The position numbers were made by a program, and so were the translations under genes. A stretch of 39,736 nt of DNA from Phycisphaerae bacterium. GTDB taxonomy: Bacteria; Planctomycetota; Phycisphaerae; UBA1845. Positions 1 to 8,419 of the stretch are shown piece by piece. How positions within the stretch are numbered: the stretch's first letter is position 1; each line of letters starts with the position of its first letter. The notes under the pieces were generated by a model that was given only the letters and a program-made list of their open reading frames with translations, searched no databases and was not told the origin of the DNA. The DNA is taken from positions 1-39,736 of the forward strand of contig JANQHN010000075.1 of the NCBI GenBank assembly GCA_028282665.1, read 5' to 3'.

Positions 1-977
1 TTGCGAAGGTCTTCCGCGCCACGACCATCCGGACGGCGACCATCCTCGAACAACATGTCCGCAATGACTTCGCCTTCGATCTTGTCGAGCATATCCCGCA
101 CAAGGTTCCACTCCTCCCGATCACCCTCATCACCCTCGGGGCAATACTCCGCCTTGGCTTCCTGATAAACCGCTGTGACCGCCTCATAACGCTCGAGCTT
201 CCCATCGACGCGCTTCGCTTCACGCAGCTTCGGGCCATACTTTTCGCGAAGTTTATTGTCGAGATCCGTGCGAGGATCAGGTGCTTCCCAAGCTTTCTCC
301 TTGCCGGCCTTCTCCCTGAGCTCCTCGATCTGCTCACAAACCTCGACAATGGTCTTGTGCCCCAGCTCGATACCCTTGGCGATGACATCCTCGGGCAATT
401 CCATCGCACCAACCTCGATCATGTTGACCGCATCCTTGTGGCCTGAGAGGACCATCTCCATCGTGGAGTATTCCATTTCGGCATGCTTGGGGTTGATGAT
501 GTATTCGTTGTCGACGTACCCCACACGTACGGAACCGGTGCATACGGCGAACGGCAACGATGAAAGGTGAAGGGCAGCCGAGGCGCCAATCATCGCGAGC
601 AAATCAGGATCGTTCTCTTGATCGGTTGCAAGCACCATCGCCTGGATCAATACTTCGTCGTAGAAACCTTTAGGGAATAAAGGCCTGACAGGACGGTCAA
701 TCATCCTCATGGTGAGGATCTCTTTAATGGTAGGCCTGGCCTCGCGTTTAAAAAAACCGCCCGGGAACTTGCCTGCCGCGTAAGTCTTCTCACGGTAGTC
801 CACAGTCAGCGGGAAAAAATCCGTCCCCTCTCGCGGTGGGCCGGTGACAACGGAGACCAATACCACCGACTCTCCGTAAGAGACGACAACGGTCGACTCC
901 GCCTGCTTTGCGATTTTTCCGGTTTCGATTCGTAAGGTGCGGCCTGCAATTTCTCGTTCGACGAAATGAAATGCCAT
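1..977 (-). CDS. pnp: Polyribonucleotide nucleotidyltransferase (PNPase), N-terminal part; runs off the window edge
   Basis: Reverse-strand reading from ATG at 977 gives MAFHFVEREIAGRTLRIETGKIAKQAESTVVVSYGESVVLVSVVTGPPREGTDFFPLTVDYREKTYAAGKFPGGFFKREARPTIKEILTMRMIDRPVRPLFPKG, a PNPase N-terminus. Located directly downstream of rpsO, the classic rpsO-pnp order. No stop within the window, so absent from the ORF track. Confidence 0.95.
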   Translation of the reverse strand, partial: MAFHFVEREIAGRTLRIETGKIAKQAESTVVVSYGESVVLVSVVTGPPREGTDFFPLTVDYREKTYAAGKFPGGFFKREARPTIKEILTMRMIDRPVRPLFPKGFYDEVLIQAMVLATDQENDPDLLAMIGASAALHLSSLPFAVCTGSVRVGYVDNEYIINPKHAEMEYSTMEMVLSGHKDAVNMIEVGAMELPEDVIAKGIELGHKTIVEVCEQIEELREKAGKEKAWEAPDPRTDLDNKLREKYGPKLREAKRVDGKLERYEAVTAVYQEAKAEYCPEGDEGDREEWNLVRDMLDKIEGEVIADMLFEDGRRPDGRGAEDLR

Positions 978-1167
978 GTTTTTCTATCCGTAGTTTGAAT
1001 GCCCAATTGGGCGTTTACACTTACGCGCGCAAGCTGATCGCACACCACACCCATCCCAGACTGGGGAATCGGCGCAACACTATCGGCTGGATCGGGGACG
1101 ACCCTGGAGAGAGACCCCCTATAAACTTTGAGGAGGATTCGTTCACGACGGTGAGCAAAGCGCCGTG

Positions 1168-1437
1168 CTACTTACGCAGACCCAGATTGGCAACGATTTT
1201 TTGGTAGCGGCTACGATCCTTATGCGTCAGGTACCTGAGCAGGGAAGTCCGCTGACCGACCAGTTTGAGCAGACCGCGTCGCGAGGCATGGTCCTTCTTG
1301 TTTCTTTGAAGATGCTGAGTGAGTTCCTCGATACGCTGAGTGAGAAGAGCGATCTGAATTTCCGGGGAACCCGTATCCTTATCGTGGACGCGGTGCTTCG
1401 CGATGATGCCTGCTTTCGCTTCGGACGCTAGCGACAT
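1168..1437 (-). CDS. rpsO: 30S ribosomal protein S15
   Basis: 89 aa [89 protein letters not shown]; typical S15 motifs ([27 protein letters not shown]). Confidence 0.97.
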   Translation of the reverse strand: MSLASEAKAGIIAKHRVHDKDTGSPEIQIALLTQRIEELTQHLQRNKKDHASRRGLLKLVGQRTSLLRYLTHKDRSRYQKIVANLGLRK

Positions 1438-1662
1438 TGCTTAAACCATTCCAACCTGCCCACGCCTAGCGGCGGGACGCCATAAGTTCCTGTCTAATCC
1501 CAACTTACACGCACAACTAACAATTTCCACACGTTTGAAGCAGGCAATGTACACGCAACGCCGCAAGAAAGCAAGTCCGCCGTAAAGTCGAAATTCCGGT
1601 AACCGAAACCCATCTGTACACCAGAACAATGATCTGCGCCCTGGAGTACGACCAACAGACAC

Positions 1663-1705
1663 AAAAAAGCCTGAGGAGGCGAGTTGTCCAACTCCCTCCT
1701 CAGGC
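1663..1705 (-). terminator. Rho-independent terminator of PEP-CTERM copy A
   Basis: GCCTGAGGAGG-c-GAGTT-gtcc-AACTC-CCTCCTCAGGC (16 bp stem, one bulge). On the minus strand it is followed by TTTTTT (aaaaaa at 1663-1668). Confidence 0.85.
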
Positions 1706-1721
1706 GGTGAATCACGTAAAA

Positions 1722-2381
1722 CTATCGCCGACGAAGCAACAGCAAACCGCCGGGCAGCAGGAGCAGCAAACCGGTCGGCTCCGGAACGACCCACATAGTA
1801 ACCTCCGTGGAAGTATAATTTGAATAGAAGACCGACATATATTCATCCCCAGCAATCACCGGCGTCTCGAAAAATGCTGTGTATCCAGGACTCACATCGT
1901 CGATCACAAAAGAAGGAGTGCCTTCATCGACAGCGTCCAAAACAAAGTACATATCATCACCGGAAACCCAACCCGCGTGGTTCTCAACACTGATGATCAT
2001 GGTTAATGGAGTGCCGGCCGGATATGCCGCGCTTGTGCCGACCGTCAGAAGGCTGTCGGAATACTCAATGTCAGACGGGAATTGATCTTCTGTCAGGCAA
2101 TGAGCAGAACCGAAGCTCAAACCAGAAACCCAAGTAGAAGTCTCAAATTTGATCGCATTTTCCAAATGCGTTACTTCTATCTCCGCACTAACCCCTGATA
2201 TTTCAGCGTAAGCATAGTTCCAGCCAGAATCATAGTCAGAGTCAGGCGGATCGGGCTTAGACACTTCGGCGATAACGGAAATGCCTCCCTCAAGGGATAC
2301 AACCCCTTCTTCCGCATAGGCGACCACTGCCGCCATAAGCGCAAAAACAACCGTAAGCTTCAAAATTTTTTCCATACACAT
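1722..2381 (-). CDS. PEP-CTERM sorting domain protein (copy A)
   Basis: 219 aa; N-terminal signal peptide (ILKLTVVFALMAAVVAYAEE); C-terminal VVPEPTGLLLLLPGGLLLLRRR = PEP motif, hydrophobic helix, Arg cluster. Confidence 0.85.
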   Translation of the reverse strand: MCMEKILKLTVVFALMAAVVAYAEEGVVSLEGGISVIAEVSKPDPPDSDYDSGWNYAYAEISGVSAEIEVTHLENAIKFETSTWVSGLSFGSAHCLTEDQFPSDIEYSDSLLTVGTSAAYPAGTPLTMIISVENHAGWVSGDDMYFVLDAVDEGTPSFVIDDVSPGYTAFFETPVIAGDEYMSVFYSNYTSTEVTMWVVPEPTGLLLLLPGGLLLLRRR

Positions 2382-2550
2382 TTGTTTTCCCCAATCTGAA
2401 AGAAAATGTACCCCTCGTACGCTTGCGGACGAATCAAGGCAAATACACCCGCATATCTAAATACCCCTATATTTGTAGCGAAATCGATAAGCCGAACTCA
2501 TCCGAACACCGCAACAATGAACTGTGCCCTGGAATACGGCCAACAGGCAC

Positions 2551-2593
2551 AAAAAACCTGAGGAGGTGGAGCTGTCCAACCCCCTCCTCAGGC
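2551..2593 (-). terminator. Rho-independent terminator of PEP-CTERM copy B
   Basis: CCTGAGGAGG...CCTCCTCAGG stem followed on the minus strand by TTTTTT (aaaaaa 2551-2556); homologous to the copy A terminator. Confidence 0.8.
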
Positions 2594-2609
2594 GGTGAAT
2601 CACGTAAAA

Positions 2610-3272
2610 CTATCGCCGACGAAGCAACAGCAAACCGCCGGGCAGCAGGAGCAGCATACCGGTCGGCTCCGGAACGACCCACATAGTAACCTCCGTGGAA
2701 GTATAATCTGAATAGAAGGCCGACATATATTCATCCCCAGCAATCACCGGCGCCTCGAAAAATGCTGTGTATCCAGGACTCACATCGCTGATCACAAAAG
2801 AAGGAGTGCCTTCATCGGCATGGTACAAAACAAAGTACATAAGATCACCGGAAGCCCACCAATCTTCGTAGTTATTAACACTGATGATCATGGTTAATGG
2901 AGTGCCGGCCGGATATGCCGCGCTTGTGCCGACCGTCAGAAGGCTGTCGGAATACTCAATGTCAGACGGTTCTTGATCTACTGTCATGCAGTGACCGGAA
3001 GCGGGGTTCAAATAACCACGATAGATGTTGGTCTCAAATTTGATCGCATTTTCCAAATGCGTTACTTCTATCTCCGCATCAGCCCCTGATATTTCAGCGT
3101 AAGCATAGTTCCAGCCGGAATCGTCGTCAGATTCGGCTGGATAGCTCCGATGCACTGAGGCGACAACGGAAACGCCCCCCTCAAGGGATACAACCCCTTC
3201 TTCCGCATGGGTGACCACTGCCGCCATAAGCGCAAAAACAACCGTAAGCTTCAAAATTCTTTCCATACACAT
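2610..3272 (-). CDS. PEP-CTERM sorting domain protein (copy B, tandem paralog of copy A)
   Basis: 220 aa, near-identical signal peptide and C-terminus (VVPEPTGMLLLLPGGLLLLRRR) to copy A. Confidence 0.85.
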   Translation of the reverse strand: MCMERILKLTVVFALMAAVVTHAEEGVVSLEGGVSVVASVHRSYPAESDDDSGWNYAYAEISGADAEIEVTHLENAIKFETNIYRGYLNPASGHCMTVDQEPSDIEYSDSLLTVGTSAAYPAGTPLTMIISVNNYEDWWASGDLMYFVLYHADEGTPSFVISDVSPGYTAFFEAPVIAGDEYMSAFYSDYTSTEVTMWVVPEPTGMLLLLPGGLLLLRRR

Positions 3273-3551
3273 TTGTTTTCCCCAATCTAAAAGAAAATGT
3301 CCCCCTCGTGCCTTTGCGGACGAATCAAGGCAAATACATCCGCATATCTAAATACTCCTATATTGTAGCGAAATTGACACGGCAAATCAAAGGAAAAGCG
3401 CACTTGACCGACTTTGCACTACGCCGTAAATGGAACCGCCTTAAGATCGCCAGACTCCCCATTAACGACCCATTTTAACGAGAACGACCTGCTTAAACAT
3501 TCGTGCTTAAGTTATATTGCGTTGAGCGGAAAGAATGCCAAGCCTACGGAA

Positions 3552-4533
3552 TCAGGCGACATCGAAATTAGCGAATAGCGAGCTGAACTGCGCATCAGGA
3601 ATTAAACTCAATCTTGAAACTATCATGTATCGTCGGTTGGCGAAAATTGGCACCCTTGCAAATTCGAAATGCACCTTCCAGAAACAGGAATGACAGAGTC
3701 GTCGGCCCACAAAATGTTCGTTTTCGCCATCAAGCACACACACCGCAACGCCCGCCGCTGCCCTACGCTGGCGCAGCCCGCGCCGGCGATACAGATAAAA
3801 CGATCCAAGTGCCAGGAAAATGAGCCCGCTGGAGGGTTCCAGGATGACCACATGTCGACAAAGAGTGATCCCGGCCCATACAAGCAGTGCGTCTTCAGCA
3901 TCGTCTCAGGGCTCAAGTATTTCTCTGCTTGAATGGGAATGGAGAACGAGTGCACGCCGTCATCGATGGCGAATTGGTCGAGATAAAGCAAAGCTTCCTT
4001 CTGTCGGGACAATTTGACATGGAACGCTCCGTTTGCCTCCGCGCCGTAGATGCCCACCTCAACGATCAAAATCAAATCGGATCCTGGAGGAAACTCAGAT
4101 TGTTGAACCGATGTGCACGACATTCGATACGCCCGTAGGATCTCCAAATTCGTCCAACTCCGAGTATGTTTCCGTCTTTGCAAAATCTCCCCTCGGGTCG
4201 ACCCCGACCGTGAATTGAAACCTCGTCGCGTCCAAAAACTTGGATGCTCGCGAAGGCGGCCGTTTGGCGTGAGTCGTGATCCGGAACTAACGCCCCTACA
4301 TCATTCCAGGCATAATCATGCTGGATGCCATCGTCACCGCTCGCATAAGCGTGGAGAAATAAGTTACTCTCGATCGGGACCAATCCCCCCTCGGTCAAAG
4401 CGGTCGAGTTTAGGCAAATCACAATGAGCAACGAAAACGGAACAGACTGCAAGATGCACATGACACGCTTCAATAGACCGATGCAGCGAAGAGTCCCAAT
4501 AACGATCGCACCCAAAGTCCGGAGGCGAAACAA
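3552..4533 (-). pseudogene. Decayed PEP-CTERM-type protein gene with at least two frameshifts
   Basis: Three overlapping minus-strand ORFs in different frames make one plausible protein: 4072..4533 (signal peptide SVPFSLLIVICLNSTALTEG + N-term), 3623..4183 (PPGSDLILIVEVGIYG...YGPGSLFVDM), 3552..3851 (VVILEPSSGLIFLALGSFYLYRRR = PEP-CTERM end). Frame offsets between the ORFs are not multiples of 3. Confidence 0.6.
3714..3758 (+). repeat. Partial second copy of the 5' end of tgt
   Basis: ATGTTCGTTTTCGCCATCAAGCACACACACCGCAACGCCCGCCGC vs tgt start ATGTTCGATTTTGCCATCAAGCACACGCACCGCAGCGCCCGTCGC at 4656-4700: 40/45 identical, including the ATG. Confidence 0.8.
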
Positions 4534-4655
4534 TCAGATTTACGGCTTGCACAGAAGCGACAGAACGAAAACCACCTATTTTAACTAACCGGTTGTATTT
4601 CCGTCACTCCACAAAAGTTGCACGTGCCTCATTAACCCCCTAGCATCCCCGCACG

Positions 4656-5759
4656 ATGTTCGATTTTGCCATCAAGCACACGCACCGCAGCGCCCGTCGC
4701 GGCGTATTTCGCACCCCTCATGGCGAGGTACAGACCCCAGCGTTCATGCCTGTTGGCACCGCCGGAACCGTCAAAGGAATCACACCCAGCCAACTGAAAG
4801 CGACCGGTGCGCACATGATCCTGGCCAACACCTATCACTTGCAACTGCGCCCTACCGCAGATGTAGTGCGGGAATTGGGTGGTTTGCATACCCTCATGGG
4901 TTGGAATGGCCCCATTTTGACGGATAGCGGCGGATTTCAGGTCTTCTCGCTCGCGGGAATCAACAAAATCACTGACGATGGCGTCGAATTCCAGTCGCAC
5001 ATAGACGGAGCCCGCTTGACCCTGAACCCGGAATCCGCGACCGAAGTCCAAAACAAGCTGGGCGCTGACGTCATTATGGCCTTCGACCAATGCCCGCCGC
5101 TACCTTGCAACCGGGAAACGCTGGCCTCGGCTGTAGATCGCACGATCCGATGGGCTCAACGATGCCAAAACGCCCACCGCCGCGAGGATCAGGCGCTTTT
5201 CGGCATTGTCCAAGGCGGGTTAGACTTAGGAGAACGACAACGGTGCGTTGATGCTCTGGTCGGTATGGGATTTAAGGGTTTCGCACTGGGTGGACTGTCT
5301 GTCGGCGAGACGCACGAGGAGATGGTCTCGGTGCTGGAGCCATGCGGCGAAATGCTGCCGGTGGACAAACCACGGTATCTAATGGGCGTGGGTATGCCGC
5401 GGGACATCCTGGCGGCCGTCCAAGCGGGAATCGATTTATTCGACTGCGTACTGCCGACCCGCAACGGTCGCAACAGCCAGGCGTTCACTGCGACAGGCCA
5501 ACTCAAGATGCGTAACGAACGTCACAAAATCGACACCGCTCCGTTGGAGGAAGGCTGCGATTGCGAAACTTGCGAGCGTTTTTCCAGAGGATACATTCGT
5601 CACCTGTTTATCGCGGGAGAAATGCTCGCGGCAACTTTGACATCGATACACAACCTCCGGTTTTACCAGCGGTTCATGGCGCGGATACGCGAGTTGATCG
5701 TGGAAGATCGGCTCGACGACATCACTGAGGAATTCCCCATCGCGGTGAGCGAGGGTTGA
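4656..5759 (+). CDS. tgt: Queuine/preQ1 tRNA-guanine transglycosylase
   Basis: 367 aa; TPAFMPVGTAGTVKGITPSQL, LANTYHLQLRP, LTDSGGFQVFSLA, FGIVQGG, YLMGVGMPRDIL, FDCVLPTRNGRN and the zinc site CDCETC. Confidence 0.97.
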   Translation: MFDFAIKHTHRSARRGVFRTPHGEVQTPAFMPVGTAGTVKGITPSQLKATGAHMILANTYHLQLRPTADVVRELGGLHTLMGWNGPILTDSGGFQVFSLAGINKITDDGVEFQSHIDGARLTLNPESATEVQNKLGADVIMAFDQCPPLPCNRETLASAVDRTIRWAQRCQNAHRREDQALFGIVQGGLDLGERQRCVDALVGMGFKGFALGGLSVGETHEEMVSVLEPCGEMLPVDKPRYLMGVGMPRDILAAVQAGIDLFDCVLPTRNGRNSQAFTATGQLKMRNERHKIDTAPLEEGCDCETCERFSRGYIRHLFIAGEMLAATLTSIHNLRFYQRFMARIRELIVEDRLDDITEEFPIAVSEG

Positions 5760-5784
5760 TACGCAAGAGAGCGAGGCAAAGTAA

Positions 5785-6150
5785 ATGACGGCTTGTATGT
5801 GGATCTTGGCCCAAACGAACAATGCGGCAGGAGGTGGAGCGGCGAATGCGTCCGGAGCCGGCTTTATGAACGTCATTCTTGCGGCGGGAATCGGGATGAT
5901 GGTATGGATGATGCTTTCGACACGCAGCCGGCAGAAGAAAGAGCAGCAGGAAAAGGAGAAACTCTACTCAGGCTTGACCAAAAATGACCGTGTGCTCACG
6001 ATCGGCGGAATCATCGGTACGGTGTTAACGGTGAAAGACCGCGAAGTTGTCCTGAAGGTGGATGAGTCGACGAACACAAAGATGACTTTTTTGAAGACGG
6101 CAATTCAGCGAGTGATTCAGGAAGATGCCGAAGAGAGCAACCATAAGTAG
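5785..6150 (+). CDS. yajC: Preprotein translocase subunit YajC
   Basis: 121 aa; single N-terminal TM then RSRQKKEQQEKEKLYSGLTKNDRVLTIGGIIGTVLTVKDREVVLKVDE, the YajC signature; directly follows tgt. Confidence 0.92.
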   Translation: MTACMWILAQTNNAAGGGAANASGAGFMNVILAAGIGMMVWMMLSTRSRQKKEQQEKEKLYSGLTKNDRVLTIGGIIGTVLTVKDREVVLKVDESTNTKMTFLKTAIQRVIQEDAEESNHK

Positions 6151-6328
6151 CGCACTCGAGCGTGCTGCACTTCGGTAACTATTCATCCGAGAACACTGTA
6201 GTTTTTTTAGCGCATATGCCGACGCTATAATTAGGCGCGCGTTGCGAGTGCAAGGCTGCCACACACCAGTACGGTTTGGATTCGTAATTACCTAACTAGC
6301 ATGGCATGCAGGCGGGAGTGGTTGTTTT

Positions 6329-7990
6329 ATGGGCGAGCGTAGCTCTCTCTCCCCGAGTATCGCTTCGACTTTTGAGCGATTTTGTAGCGTTAACTGGTCG
6401 CCGTTCCCCGAACACCACCGAGTACGGTTTGCCACTCGAACGAGACCCACCGGGACAATAATCATTTTCATTTCTGGACTCGCATTTTGTGCGTGGCTAG
6501 CGGGATGTTCCACGACTACGCCCTCAACCCGAGTATCCAGCAAATTCCGGTTGCCCGTTCCCGCACAGACGATGGAGACGCGATCTCCTGATCGACTCTC
6601 CGCGATAGAAAACGGCGTCGTTTACGAACTCACCGCTCTCCACCTCATCACGCTAACGTTCGACATGCATCCGGACATCAAGTCGAGTTTCCATCGATTC
6701 AAATCCGAGGAAGCTCGCTACGACTTTTTTTATACCTCGCGCGACTCACTCACGCCAACGCTTAAAGTAGACAGCACGATAGCTGAAGACCGCGTCGGAA
6801 ACGAAATCACCGAAACGCGCAAGCACGGTGCGGAACTTGGCGTTGAGAAACGTTTTTTCGACACAACGCTGATGAATGTAGGAGTCGGTTATCACACAGA
6901 GTGGGAGGAGACCGCACGCGGTGCTCAGCCGTACGTTTCCGGACAACTTCGTTACCCGCTTTGGGCATCGCGCGAACGACTTGAACGTACCAGTGAGGAA
7001 ATCTTCCGCCGCAACGAACTCAACGACGCTCAACTCGACTACATTCAGCAGGTTCGCTCACGCGTCGCCAATTCACTCTATGAGTACCACAGCTTATGCC
7101 AGGACGCGCGTAAGATGGATCACCTCAGGAGTTGGCTTGCGGATTTGGAACAACTTTCGGATCGCATGCGACAGAGCGATGGTGATGGCAGGAAAAAGGA
7201 CCTGGAGCGTATCGGCGCGGAAATCACGCGCGTTGCCGCTGAGGTGGGCGTGCAAAAAGGTTGGTTTGATGTTCGTGAAGCCCGAATGAAACGCACCGCC
7301 GGCCTGCCGTTCAATTCACAGATCGTACTGGCTATCGAACCGTTCAACCCTTTCGTCGGGGCCAGTCAACAGAAACTCCTTCAAGCGAGCTTGGAAACCG
7401 ACCCCGAGATCGCGACCTTGCGAAACGCAATGGAAAACGCCCAGGTCCAACTCGATCTCGCGCGCAGAGGCCGATGGGACATCACGCTCAATGTCCGCGG
7501 CAGGTCCAATCTCGAAGGTCAATACGACGACAACGGACTCGCGAATTGGTCAGCCACGGCTGGAATTGCCGTCAGTGCCGTGGATTCGCGCGTCACTGAC
7601 AGCCTGATCCGCCAGGCACAAGCCAACATCGAGCGATTCCAAGAGGCGATTGCCGCACGTGAAAACCGCATTTTCGTCGATACGCTCGAACCGCTCATTC
7701 GCCTGGACTCGATCGGTGCAAGTCGGAATGAACTGCTCGATAACCTGCCCCGCTACATAGAGGATTACGAAAACGGCGTGGATGCGTACCTTGGGGGTGA
7801 GTTGAACGTTGATGACCTGATCAAACGGCGTGAAGACCTTTACAATCGCCAGCAAACGATCAACAGCCAAACCTATTTGCTCGGAGCGAACGTAACTCAG
7901 CTTTGCACGGCCACGGGCAAATTTTTCGAATTACTGGACGAGCACATGGCCCGGGAGAATGGTGAAATTGCGAAAGACACGTCGGGATAA
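6329..7990 (+). CDS. TolC-like outer membrane efflux family lipoprotein
   Basis: 553 aa; lipobox-like LAGCS; long coiled-coil helical repeats with TolC/OEP-type pseudo-repeat composition. Exact start uncertain. Confidence 0.6.
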   Translation: MGERSSLSPSIASTFERFCSVNWSPFPEHHRVRFATRTRPTGTIIIFISGLAFCAWLAGCSTTTPSTRVSSKFRLPVPAQTMETRSPDRLSAIENGVVYELTALHLITLTFDMHPDIKSSFHRFKSEEARYDFFYTSRDSLTPTLKVDSTIAEDRVGNEITETRKHGAELGVEKRFFDTTLMNVGVGYHTEWEETARGAQPYVSGQLRYPLWASRERLERTSEEIFRRNELNDAQLDYIQQVRSRVANSLYEYHSLCQDARKMDHLRSWLADLEQLSDRMRQSDGDGRKKDLERIGAEITRVAAEVGVQKGWFDVREARMKRTAGLPFNSQIVLAIEPFNPFVGASQQKLLQASLETDPEIATLRNAMENAQVQLDLARRGRWDITLNVRGRSNLEGQYDDNGLANWSATAGIAVSAVDSRVTDSLIRQAQANIERFQEAIAARENRIFVDTLEPLIRLDSIGASRNELLDNLPRYIEDYENGVDAYLGGELNVDDLIKRREDLYNRQQTINSQTYLLGANVTQLCTATGKFFELLDEHMARENGEIAKDTSG

Positions 7991-8057
7991 AGTGCAAGTG
8001 GTGATCCATCGAGGATAGCCCCCTGGAGCGACTTGGGCATCGAATTCAGACAGGGAA

Positions 8058-8086
8058 TTGACGGTTTCGCACTTGTCCGCTACAGT
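8058..8086 (+). promoter_or_regulatory. Putative sigma70-type promoter upstream of tRNA-Glu
   Basis: TTGACG - 17 nt - TACAGT. Confidence 0.5.
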
Positions 8087-8131
8087 TTCTGAATTCGGTC
8101 ATCCTGACCGAGGCACGACCGTGCCGTTTTT

Positions 8132-8204
8132 GCCCCCATCGTCTAGTGGCCTAGGACACCGGCTTTTCATGCCGGCGACAGGGGTTCGAGTCCCCTTGGG
8201 GGTG
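8132..8204 (+). tRNA. tRNA-Glu (anticodon TTC)
   Basis: GCCCCCATCGTCTAGTGGCCTAGGACACCGGCTTTTCATGCCGGCGACAGGGGTTCGAGTCCCCTTGGGGGTG folds as a cloverleaf: anticodon stem CCGGC/GCCGG with loop TT-TTC-AT, T-arm AGGGG-TTCGAGT-CCCCT. CCA not encoded. Confidence 0.95.
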
Positions 8205-8212
8205 TTTCTTCC

Positions 8213-8242
8213 AAGCGACAACACGGATTGTCGCTTTTTTTT
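8213..8242 (+). terminator. Rho-independent terminator after tRNA-Glu
   Basis: AAGCGACAA-cacgga-TTGTCGCTT followed by a run of T. Confidence 0.9.
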
Positions 8243-8419
8243 GCGCTCGATGGATGCCCTGCATTCTACCGTGCCTCTCTGTAACTCGTTATCCCGGCTC
8301 TTGATCCGTTACAATTCTGCCTCAGCCTCATAGCCACCTGCCTCATAAGCTGCCATATTCCCAATCCGAACTGCAGGAGCCCCGTGCGGAATGCCACTAC
8401 GGGTACTTCGATGAGCCGA

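Larger units (their letters stand above)
1600..3377. repeat. Tandem segmental duplication (~0.9 kb units, about 1600-2484 and 2488-3377)
   Basis: Coding region, terminator, distal 3' flank (cacc/cagcaacaatga..tgcgccctgga) and ~100 bp of upstream non-coding DNA (tgcggacgaatcaaggcaaataca..ccgcatatctaaata) recur in the same order. Confidence 0.85.

Noticed and set aside
1441-1794. Minus-strand ORFs between the PEP-CTERM copy A terminator and rpsO (117 aa, 73 aa) and the similar ORF at 2467..2682
   Set aside because: They overlap the PEP-CTERM C-terminus/terminator in another frame and exist in both copies only because of the duplication.
2424-2480. Sigma54 promoter upstream of the PEP-CTERM genes
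   Set aside because: The closest GG..GC arrangement (GGGTGTATTTGC) has the wrong spacing (8 instead of 10 nt).
1722-3272. Diversity-generating retroelement as the cause of PEP-CTERM variable blocks
   Set aside because: No reverse transcriptase or template repeat in the window, and the differences are not adenine-specific (all base types and an indel are involved).
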